From: UM-FILTER-49-7 sp964599895
GTDB lineage: Bacteria > Acidobacteriota > Holophagae > Thermotomaculales > Thermotomaculaceae
Direction: 5' to 3'
Assembly (NCBI GenBank): GCA_964599895.1
Contig: CAZRHT010000076.1
Coordinates: 1-10,581 of the forward strand
DNA: 10,581 nucleotides
Positions 1-6,816 of the stretch are shown piece after piece. The position numbers were made by a program, and so were the translations under genes. The notes beneath the pieces are model-generated. The model was not told the DNA's origin. It worked only from the letters and a program-made list of their open reading frames with translations, and did not search any database. The first letter of the stretch is position 1. The number at the start of each line of letters is the position of its first letter.

Positions 1-1
1 A

Positions 2-472
2 GCAACCGGAGGGACCAATGGTGGCGTGTTTAATAGCACATCTTATCAGTATCTTTCCACGGGGGTCAAGCTCCAGGTAAAACCTTCCATTAGCAATAAC
101 GGTACGGTTCGAATGGAAATCAACCAGTCCTATTCCGTTCCCGGTGTGTCTACCGGCTCAGGTAATCCGCCCATCAGGAACCGCAGTGCCCAGACCATCG
201 TGAATGTGCCGGATGGTCAGTCCCTTGTGATCGGGGGCATGATCCAGCAAAGCGAGACCAATACGGACAACGGTATCCCGGTTCTCAGCAAAATCCCCCT
301 GGTCAAGTACCTGTTTTCAAACAAAACCCAGACCCGGGCAAAGAGCGAACTCATTATTATTATCACGCCCCACGTGGTTTATACGCATGAGGACGCCCAG
401 AAGATTACCGATGAGTTCCGGAAGGAAATTGACAAGTTCAGGACAGAAGTTTACGGGAAGTTGAAAGAATGA
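2..472 (+). CDS. gspD: Type II secretion-type secretin GspD, C-terminal fragment (5' end outside window)
   Basis: This is the last 156 residues of an outer-membrane secretin, the ring-forming channel of type II secretion. The frame is open to the left edge, so the gene begins upstream; the GTG at 26 is an internal valine codon, not a start. The fragment shows the end of the secretin domain (PF00263): the GVKLQVKPSI strand, the arginine-containing RNRSAQTIVNV strand, the DGQSLVIGGM strand, the hallmark PVLSKIPLVKYLF lip/gate segment, and the closing strand ELIIIITPHVV. A charged helical tail of about 27 residues follows. In GspD proteins this is where an S-domain that binds a pilotin can sit, but no specific S-domain motif is recognisable. 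PilQ of type IV pili shares the fold; the RNRSAQTIV and IGGMIQ wording fits GspD better. Its stop overlaps the next start as ATGA, so the two genes are probably translationally coupled. Confidence 0.92.
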   Translation, partial: ATGGTNGGVFNSTSYQYLSTGVKLQVKPSISNNGTVRMEINQSYSVPGVSTGSGNPPIRNRSAQTIVNVPDGQSLVIGGMIQQSETNTDNGIPVLSKIPLVKYLFSNKTQTRAKSELIIIITPHVVYTHEDAQKITDEFRKEIDKFRTEVYGKLKE

Positions 473-3234
473 AGAAGGTTCTCGTTGTTGTTCTGCTGCT
501 GACAATTGGAGCCATCTCATTTGCAGGAGAAAATGACGATTATCGTGTAATTCGGGGACTCATGAGGGATGGCACCTATACCATCGCGATAGACCGGATG
601 AGTGCTTTTCTGAATGATTATCCCGAAAGTTCTCACCGGAAAGAAGTCCGGGAATTAATGGTTTCAGCCTGCCTTTCCGGACGGATGTACGACAAAGAAC
701 ATCAGTTTGCCGATGCCTTTGTTGGAGACTATTGCAAGGAGTCGTCCGCGGATTGCGTGGCAGTGATTCTATATGACGCAACCACCTATTACCTGGAACA
801 GCGCTTTCCGGAAGCAGACGAAAGGCTTGCCTTACTTTCCGGTGTCTTGAAGGGTCAATCCCCGGATACCCTGAAAGCGTATCACCAACTTGCCGGGGAT
901 GTGGCATATGCGAGGAAGCGGTTTCAGGACGCAGTGGACCAGTACAATGAATTCCTGAAACTGGGCATGGACAATCAGGTTCGCCTGAAGCTGGGAATTG
1001 CATACTATCACCTGAAGAAATATCGCAGGGCCCGACGCGTCTTTTCCCGCCTGGAAGAAGAACAGTTTCAGTCCCCGAAACTTTTTCGCTATCTGGGATT
1101 GCTGAAATTTTCCGATGAAAAATATGATGAAGCGGCAGACTATTTTAAGAAAGCGGGGGAAAAGCAGGACCGCCTGTTTGAAGTCCATACGCTGCTGAAG
1201 CAGGAAAAGGGAGCGGATGCATATGCCTTGTTCCGGGAAGTAATACCACTTCAGGATGTTTCCCCTGAAAAATTGGCAGTATACCGGATTCAATCCCTTT
1301 TGAATCAGGGCAGATGGATGGCGGCAAAGGACTTTCTGGACAAATCTACATTACCGGATTCAAGAAAAGCGCTGGAACTGGCTTTCTCTGTCAATGATCG
1401 ATTTCGCCGTTTCAACAAGGCAGCAAGCATTCTGCAAAAGATGGCACTGACCGGGGACCAACCCGGCCACGATTTCTATCATCTCGGTGAGTACCGATTG
1501 ACAAAACTGAACGACGCGGCCGGAGCATTTCGTTTCTATGGAAAAGTACTGGAAAAGGAACCGGACAGCCCATACGCATCCCTTGCACTGATAAACCGGA
1601 TCAAATGTTCCCTCTATATGGGGGACCCCGGTCAGGCGCTGAAATTGACAACGGAATTTCTGAAAGAGTACGGACCGAGTTCGCCGATCACAGACGAGGC
1701 TTATTTTGTTCTGGGAAAACTGATGCTGAACAGGGGAAACTATCCGGAAGCGATCAAGAGTTTTGAAAACATCCTTTCCAATTATCCCGATTCCAATCTC
1801 CGGATCAACTCTGCTTACCTTCTTTCAGATGCTTACTTTCGAAATGGCATGTACGCAGATGCCGGAAGGGCCGCTTCCACATTGACAGATAGTACGCACA
1901 AAGCAAAGGGAATGAAGCTGGCCGCGCTGTCCGCTTATCTGGATGGCCGCTACGATCAGGCGGCAGCTTATTTCCAGGAAATGGAAATGGATAAGGCCAA
2001 TGAGGATGACGTTTTAAAGGAAATTCACGCCTTTTCACTGGCTCTTTCCGATAAAACGGAGAAAGGAATAGCCGTTGCCGGTAGCAACAAGGCGCTCGTT
2101 TTCTACCTGTATTTGAGATTGAATGATGCTGAAAATGCAATCAACACGGCGTTGTCTGAAGATCCGATGTCGCCCGCCCATTTATACGAGGCGGCCGGTC
2201 TGGCGGAAGACCCTGCCCTAAAACGACAGCTGCTGGAAAAAGCAGTGGAATTGTCCGATCCTGATACAACAATTCATCTCCTGGCGTTCCATGAGCTGGA
2301 ACCTGAAGCGGTGGCGGCCGGTGACTATCTGACATTGATGGAACTGGAACCTGAGTTCATTCAAAATGACCCGGAAAGTTTCAATGGCGCGCAGGCTATT
2401 TTAAAGAAGGCAAGAAAATATCGGGAAAAGGGAAAACTGAGTAAAGCTGTTTCCCTTTACCAGATGGCAGTTCGGGCGTTTCCGGACGCACCCGGAAATG
2501 ATGAATCTTATTATTTTCTCTACCAGTATTCCCGTCCTCAGAAAACAACTTACCTGGAGAAGATTGTGAAGGACTATCCGGATGGCCAGTACGCGGCACT
2601 TGCTGCATACAACCTGGGAGTGACTGCCTTCAAGGGAAAGGACTACAAGAAAGCTGTGCCGCTGTTTCAGCAGGCATTGAGCCTCAATGATCCGTCCATG
2701 GCAGGTATTACCTTTGCCCTTCGGTACTATCTGGGGGTGTCTCTGGAAAAAACAGGGGATATTGACGGGGCAATTGTTCAATACCGTGAATATCTCAAGG
2801 CAATCCCGGCGGATGTCCATCAGGTGGGAGAGCGTATTCGAATTGGTCTTCTTTTTCAAAAACAGAACCTTCTGGATGAAGCACTGGCTGAGTTTAACCG
2901 GCTGGTACAGATGCCGGAGGCTGAGTCGCGAAAGGCAGAACTTACCTACTACATTGCCGAATGTCTGGAGGGACAGGGGAAGTTGAAAGAGGCACTTCAA
3001 CAGTTTCTTGCAGTTACCTATCTCCATTCCAGTGAGCTGATGTGGTCCACAACAGCCCGATTCAAGGCGGCCAAAATCTGTGAACAACTGGAATATTACG
3101 ACGATGCTGCCAAACTGTATCGTAAGATTGCCAGTGCCTACAAGGGCCAGGTTCAGGGAGAATTCGCGAAGAAGAAGCTGGAGGAACTGCAGGGGAAGGC
3201 CGTACCGAAGAGCGACAGGATAAAGGCTGAATAG
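469..3234 (+). CDS. Large exported TPR-repeat protein (921 aa)
   Basis: A secreted or periplasmic repeat protein, probably a protein-protein scaffold. Residues 1-19 form a signal peptide: MKK, a run of hydrophobic residues, then a likely cleavage near ISFA-G. The rest is almost wholly helical, with many TPR-like units recognisable by their small-residue and tyrosine spacing. Clear examples lie at about 136-165 (YHQLAGDVAYARKRFQDAV), 170-195, 205-230, 410-440 (AYFVLGKLMLNRGNYPEAI), 445-470, 650-672, 710-740 (YNLGVTAFKGKDYKKAV), 750-780, 785-815, 825-850 and 865-890. Units of the form ...YPDS/YPDG resemble the BamD/YbgF (CpoB) outer-membrane class of TPR. No enzyme domain or lipobox is visible. 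The start overlaps the secretin stop by 4 bases and has only a weak Shine-Dalgarno, which suggests coupling to the secretin. A role in secretin assembly or cargo handling is inference from position only. Confidence 0.88.
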   Translation: MKKVLVVVLLLTIGAISFAGENDDYRVIRGLMRDGTYTIAIDRMSAFLNDYPESSHRKEVRELMVSACLSGRMYDKEHQFADAFVGDYCKESSADCVAVILYDATTYYLEQRFPEADERLALLSGVLKGQSPDTLKAYHQLAGDVAYARKRFQDAVDQYNEFLKLGMDNQVRLKLGIAYYHLKKYRRARRVFSRLEEEQFQSPKLFRYLGLLKFSDEKYDEAADYFKKAGEKQDRLFEVHTLLKQEKGADAYALFREVIPLQDVSPEKLAVYRIQSLLNQGRWMAAKDFLDKSTLPDSRKALELAFSVNDRFRRFNKAASILQKMALTGDQPGHDFYHLGEYRLTKLNDAAGAFRFYGKVLEKEPDSPYASLALINRIKCSLYMGDPGQALKLTTEFLKEYGPSSPITDEAYFVLGKLMLNRGNYPEAIKSFENILSNYPDSNLRINSAYLLSDAYFRNGMYADAGRAASTLTDSTHKAKGMKLAALSAYLDGRYDQAAAYFQEMEMDKANEDDVLKEIHAFSLALSDKTEKGIAVAGSNKALVFYLYLRLNDAENAINTALSEDPMSPAHLYEAAGLAEDPALKRQLLEKAVELSDPDTTIHLLAFHELEPEAVAAGDYLTLMELEPEFIQNDPESFNGAQAILKKARKYREKGKLSKAVSLYQMAVRAFPDAPGNDESYYFLYQYSRPQKTTYLEKIVKDYPDGQYAALAAYNLGVTAFKGKDYKKAVPLFQQALSLNDPSMAGITFALRYYLGVSLEKTGDIDGAIVQYREYLKAIPADVHQVGERIRIGLLFQKQNLLDEALAEFNRLVQMPEAESRKAELTYYIAECLEGQGKLKEALQQFLAVTYLHSSELMWSTTARFKAAKICEQLEYYDDAAKLYRKIASAYKGQVQGEFAKKKLEELQGKAVPKSDRIKAE

Positions 3235-3239
3235 AAGCG

Positions 3240-3256
3240 GGGAATTACCCATTCCC
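3240..3256 (+). terminator. Small hairpin just after the TPR gene, possible weak terminator
   Basis: GGGAAT (3240-3245) pairs with ATTCCC (3251-3256) around a 5-base loop, six bases after the TAG stop. The tail that follows (AGGTTCTTTC) is T-rich but not a clean T run, so intrinsic termination would be weak. The placement between two transcription units supports the call; the short stem argues against certainty. Confidence 0.33.
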
Positions 3257-3273
3257 AGGTTCTTTCGAATCTG

Positions 3274-3293
3274 CTCTGAACCGGAACTCAGAG
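3274..3293 (+). other. Second short inverted repeat in the TPR-kinase gap
   Basis: CTCTGA (3274-3279) and TCAGAG (3288-3293) form a 6 bp stem with an 8-base loop, and a possible extra G-U pair at the base. No T run follows. It could be RNA structure at the 3' end of the upstream transcript or a chance palindrome. The remaining gap up to the promoter shows no open gene on the + strand. Confidence 0.25.
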
Positions 3294-3436
3294 TTAAAAT
3301 GGATCCAGTGCGGGTATGGGGACCAGAAAAATTCAGAGGGGACACTCTCCATGTTCCTTTCCAGTCAGAACGCTGAACATAGAAGTCTTCTTTTTTCACC
3401 CGTCACTCTTCTTTCCATTTCTCCGGGTTAAATAAA

Positions 3437-3465
3437 TTGACAGAATGGCTCTTTTTTCATATCCT
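3437..3465 (+). promoter_or_regulatory. Sigma70-like promoter for the kinase operon
   Basis: A perfect -35 box TTGACA (3437-3442) is followed by a 17-base spacer and a -10 box TATCCT (3460-3465), which matches TATAAT at 4 of 6 positions. The predicted transcription start is near 3472, giving a leader of about 16 bases before the ATG at 3488. The hexamers and ideal spacing are visible; activity is inferred. An AGAAG-T-CTTCT inverted repeat (3381-3391) about 45 bases upstream could be an operator half-site pair, but it is short. Confidence 0.62.
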
Positions 3466-3479
3466 TAACCAAAGAAAGT

Positions 3480-3485
3480 GAGGAG
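3480..3485 (+). promoter_or_regulatory. Ribosome binding site of the kinase gene, unusually close to the ATG
   Basis: GAGGAG lies only two bases before the ATG at 3488. This is closer than the usual 5-9 bases, although pairing through the GAGG part alone gives four. No other in-frame start is better placed: the kinase domain begins at about residue 8, and the next methionine (21) lies inside the glycine-rich loop. Confidence 0.6.
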
Positions 3486-3487
3486 CA

Positions 3488-5443
3488 ATGAAGAAGCTGG
3501 ATACAGTTGGGCGTTACAAGATCGAATCGGTGCTGGGTGAAGGCGCTATGGGGATTGTCTACCGCGCCCATGATCCCATCATCAAACGAACTGTAGCTAT
3601 CAAACTTATTAAAGTGGATGCCAGTATTTCAGAATCTGAAAAGTCCGAATTTTACGAGAGGTTTTACCGTGAAGCTCAGGTTTCCGGGACCCTGAATCAC
3701 CCAAATATTGTCGGTGTATATGACATTGGAGAAGAACAGGGGATGCCTTACATTGCAATGGAGTATGTCGAAGGGTGGACTCTTTCTGAAGTGATGGCAG
3801 AGCATGGCCCGATGGCAATAGAGAATGTGGTGAAGATTGTGTCCCAGGTCTCTTCAGCCCTGGATTATGCTCACCGAAAAGGGATTGTTCACCGGGATAT
3901 CAAGCCGGGGAACATAATGGTAGACGAAGAATACCGTTGCAAAATAATGGATTTCGGAATCGCTAAATTACAGAATTCGTCGTTGACCCAGACCGGCACT
4001 TTTCTCGGCACACCGAGTTACGCATCGCCTGAGCAGATAATGGAAGGCCACATTGATCACCGGTCCGATCTCTTTTCCCTGGCAACGGTGACGTATGAAT
4101 TGATTAGCGGTCAACTCCCTTTTCGGGGGAAAACGCTTTCCTCAATTTTGTACAAGATTGCCCACGAGGCGCCGGAAGTGGTTGAAAATCCTACCGACTT
4201 CGGTTTGGATGGGCCTTCCTGGAACCGGTTGTTTAACCGTGCTTTCGCTAAGAAATCGGATGAACGGTTTCAAACGGCAAAGGATTTTTCCAGCGAACTG
4301 ACCCGCTCCGTCACGCTGACAAGTTCTCAGAAAAGCAGAATCCGCCAGCTTCTTGTGGACAATTCCACGGATACGGATACCGCAATAGATAAGCAACTCT
4401 TCAGGAATGAATATGAGCTTGCCCGCGCCCAGGGTGACAGTCCGAAGAAAAAACGTTCAAGGATGCTGATTTTTCTTTTCGTTTTTCTGTTTCTTATCGG
4501 GGGGGCTTTTGCCGCTTATTTCTTCACCAATGGCGAGATCCTGAATAAACTGAATGCAGAGGGCATCCGGAAGCTGATTGCATTCAAGGTGACAGCCAAT
4601 CTGTCTGTCAATTCCACGCCGGAGGGAGCTGAAGTCTTTCTGGATAATCAACCAAAAGGAGTGACACCACTCAAACTGATGGTTACCGGAGAAGAAGGCG
4701 AGCAACACAACATTCAGTTGAAGAAGGACGGATATGAAACAGTGACAGATACCTTTTATGTATCCGCTTCAACTAAGTTAAAACCCTATATCCTTAAATC
4801 AAATCTACAGGAAATGCAATTGGTAACGGAACCTGCCTTCTGCGATGTTTCTGTGGATGGGAAAGCTCCGGTGAAGCCCAGCGAGGGGCCGATTCTCCTG
4901 GAAAAAACCTCTCCCCATAAACTGGTTGTTTCCGCCAATGGGTACCAGTCCAGAACGATTGATCTGGCTGCAGGGGAAGTGGTCACAGACAAGATCGTAT
5001 TAACCCCAATTCCGAAGCCGGGGTTTCTGAAACTGAAAGGCGAGTTTCCGGTTTCGGTGACTGTGGTTCGTAGGGGAAAGCCGATTTTGAGAAAAACAGT
5101 CCGGCCGGGTGAAAATCTGAAACTAGACTCGGGGAGTTACACCCTGAATCTTTCTGCTGAGAAGGTGTTCTATCGGGATTCAAGACACGAAGATGTATTG
5201 GCCCAACAAACAACGGTCTTGCAGGTTCCACCGCTGGGCCTGATAAAGAAAATTACAGTTAAGGGCGGTTGGGCAGACTGTTCGATTGATGGTATTGATG
5301 CAGGTCCGACCCCGATAAGAGAGCTTAAAATTGTGACCGGGAAACACCACTTCAAACTGGTGGGCCCAGGTGGCAAAACAAAGGAATTTGATCGGGATGT
5401 CACGGTTACGATTCCATTGACTATTGAGGAGCGCCTGCGATGA
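3488..5443 (+). CDS. Membrane Ser/Thr protein kinase (PknB-like) with extracytoplasmic PEGA repeats
   Basis: A Hanks-type kinase that phosphorylates Ser/Thr residues in the cytoplasm. Visible kinase elements are the glycine loop GEGAMG (17-22), VAIK lysine 39, likely alphaC Glu62, HRD catalytic Asp137 with Lys139 and Asn142, DFG Asp155, and SPE (180-182). All key residues are present, so it should be active. The activation loop carries TQT (Thr167, Thr169), aligning by eye with the autophosphorylated TxT of PknB. A basic juxtamembrane stretch (KKKRSR, 320-325) precedes one transmembrane helix at about 326-346. Outside lie two clear PEGA-type units (about 370-438 and 440-508; VNSTPEGAEVFLDNQPKG is diagnostic), a more diverged beta unit (512-582), and a last PEGA-like unit (586-645, CSIDGIDAGPTPI). 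There are no PASTA domains. It leads a four-gene operon and overlaps the next gene by ATGA. The PEGA array probably senses or binds an envelope partner (inference). Confidence 0.95.
   Translation: MKKLDTVGRYKIESVLGEGAMGIVYRAHDPIIKRTVAIKLIKVDASISESEKSEFYERFYREAQVSGTLNHPNIVGVYDIGEEQGMPYIAMEYVEGWTLSEVMAEHGPMAIENVVKIVSQVSSALDYAHRKGIVHRDIKPGNIMVDEEYRCKIMDFGIAKLQNSSLTQTGTFLGTPSYASPEQIMEGHIDHRSDLFSLATVTYELISGQLPFRGKTLSSILYKIAHEAPEVVENPTDFGLDGPSWNRLFNRAFAKKSDERFQTAKDFSSELTRSVTLTSSQKSRIRQLLVDNSTDTDTAIDKQLFRNEYELARAQGDSPKKKRSRMLIFLFVFLFLIGGAFAAYFFTNGEILNKLNAEGIRKLIAFKVTANLSVNSTPEGAEVFLDNQPKGVTPLKLMVTGEEGEQHNIQLKKDGYETVTDTFYVSASTKLKPYILKSNLQEMQLVTEPAFCDVSVDGKAPVKPSEGPILLEKTSPHKLVVSANGYQSRTIDLAAGEVVTDKIVLTPIPKPGFLKLKGEFPVSVTVVRRGKPILRKTVRPGENLKLDSGSYTLNLSAEKVFYRDSRHEDVLAQQTTVLQVPPLGLIKKITVKGGWADCSIDGIDAGPTPIRELKIVTGKHHFKLVGPGGKTKEFDRDVTVTIPLTIEERLR
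5426..5431 (+). promoter_or_regulatory. Ribosome binding site of the TPR/propeller gene, inside the kinase 3' end
   Basis: GAGGAG sits eight bases before the ATG at 5440, within the last codons of the kinase. This strong, well-spaced site fixes the start and indicates independent as well as coupled initiation. Confidence 0.7.
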
Positions 5444-6816
5444 AAACTCTCCTATTCTTTCTGTTGATTGGGAGCTTAACCAGTCCCAACGACCAGAGAC
5501 TGTATGAAAGCGGTCTGGCATTTGAAGCAAACCAGAACTATGAGCAGGCCATGCGGGAGTTTCAGCTCTTGCTGGAACAATATCCGAAGTCCGCTTATGC
5601 GGATGACGCATTGCTGGAAATTGGCCGCTACCATTTCAAGCAGGGGGATACTGAAAAAGCAAAGGAATTTCTAAATCGGATTGTGTCAGAGTATAGCAAG
5701 AGCGACAGTTCGGACAATGCGTATCTTCTCCTTGGGCGCATTCAGCTGAAAGACGGAAATGAGGATGATGCATACAATACTTTTTTCCACCTGAAAGGGG
5801 CCTTCCCGGAATCTGATGTGCTGGACGAGGATTATTTTTATCTTTCCATCATTTCGAGCAGGCGGGGACAGTTCAAAAAGGCACTCTACTTTCTTTCTCA
5901 GATCTATACGCGATTTTCAGAGAGCTCAGTATTTCTGGATTCCCTTTTCCAGTCAGCCTACTGCTATTACCGGATCGGGGAGCCACAGGAGGCTCTGAAA
6001 ATGATCTCGGCAGTCAATGAGGAAGGGAAAGGAAATGTGAATCTGAAGGCAGAAGATTACACGCGGACTTTGTTGCGGTTTTTCCTGAAGCGTCATTACA
6101 GTCATGCAAAACAGTACTTTCAAATGGACAATCCCTCATTGCTTGAAACAGGTGAGGCGGGTAACCTCTATGTGGAGGCGAAAAAGGAACGGTTTATCCA
6201 GACGATTTCTCCGGGCCAGACCCGCAGATCGAATACACCGGGTGACGTTCGTGCATTGTTCTTCCAGAAGGGTGTTGGACTGTGGGTCAGCACTGGCGAT
6301 CAGCTGATTAGTCCATCCGGTTCTGTTCGACTGTTGGCTGAAGGGGACCCGCTGGAGGACATAACTTCATTTTTTATCACCAATAGTGGTGAAATCTGGG
6401 CTTTTGACAAAAAGACAGGTATAACCTACGTATTTTCGAAAGAACATAAGCTCATACGCAAGCTGGTAATGGGAGACGTGGATTTTATCAAGATTCGTCG
6501 GGACGGACTGATTTTTGTAGTAAAAAACAATCGTAACACAATGGAAATACGAACCCTTGATGGCCGCTCAACTAAACAGTTCAACAATTATGAGAAGATT
6601 GTGGATGTGGCATTTGATCCGCTGGATAACATTTACCTTCTGACTGACAAAGGCCGCTCGCTAAACATATTAACCAGCGATTTCCACGTATTTCAATCTG
6701 CACAATTGCAAAGTATTACCCACAGTAGCAGCCGATACAACCATCTGGCTGTGGACAGGGGAAGCAATATCTTTCTCTCAGCCTCAAGGGAAAAAGAGAT
6801 TTTGAAGGTGTACTGA
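5440..6816 (+). CDS. Exported TPR protein with C-terminal beta-propeller-like domain (458 aa)
   Basis: Residues 1-15 look like a short signal peptide (MKTLLFFLLIGSLTS), so the protein is probably periplasmic. There is no lipobox cysteine. Residues 17-225 are TPR units of the BamD/YbgF type: 18-50 (LYESGLAFEANQNYEQAM), 55-86, 92-123, 131-160 and 168-190. After a linker (about 235-265), residues 268-458 are beta-rich with repeated short strands such as GVGLWVSTGDQ, GEIWAFDKKTG, GLIFVVKNNR, FDPLDNIYLLTDKGR and SNIFLSASRE. This pattern is typical of NHL/SMP-30-like propeller blades. Only about four or five blades are evident, fewer than the usual six, so the propeller may be incomplete or completed by a partner. 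The gene overlaps the kinase by ATGA and the next gene by one base (TGATG). A role as a periplasmic adaptor for the kinase is inferred from the operon. Confidence 0.85.
   Translation: MKTLLFFLLIGSLTSPNDQRLYESGLAFEANQNYEQAMREFQLLLEQYPKSAYADDALLEIGRYHFKQGDTEKAKEFLNRIVSEYSKSDSSDNAYLLLGRIQLKDGNEDDAYNTFFHLKGAFPESDVLDEDYFYLSIISSRRGQFKKALYFLSQIYTRFSESSVFLDSLFQSAYCYYRIGEPQEALKMISAVNEEGKGNVNLKAEDYTRTLLRFFLKRHYSHAKQYFQMDNPSLLETGEAGNLYVEAKKERFIQTISPGQTRRSNTPGDVRALFFQKGVGLWVSTGDQLISPSGSVRLLAEGDPLEDITSFFITNSGEIWAFDKKTGITYVFSKEHKLIRKLVMGDVDFIKIRRDGLIFVVKNNRNTMEIRTLDGRSTKQFNNYEKIVDVAFDPLDNIYLLTDKGRSLNILTSDFHVFQSAQLQSITHSSSRYNHLAVDRGSNIFLSASREKEILKVY

Noticed and set aside
2687..2986. 99-codon + strand frame inside the TPR gene
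   Set aside because: Out of frame with a well-supported gene, no Shine-Dalgarno, and tryptophan/arginine-rich shadow composition.
2401..3399. Long minus-strand open frame (332 codons) opposite the TPR gene
   Set aside because: The protein has no recognisable domain and low-complexity, cysteine- and leucine-rich composition typical of a shadow frame. The + strand frame has a signal peptide and TPR periodicity.
5180..5611. 143-codon minus-strand frame spanning the kinase/TPR-propeller junction
   Set aside because: It crosses a clear ATGA gene junction on the other strand and shows no domain or start signal.
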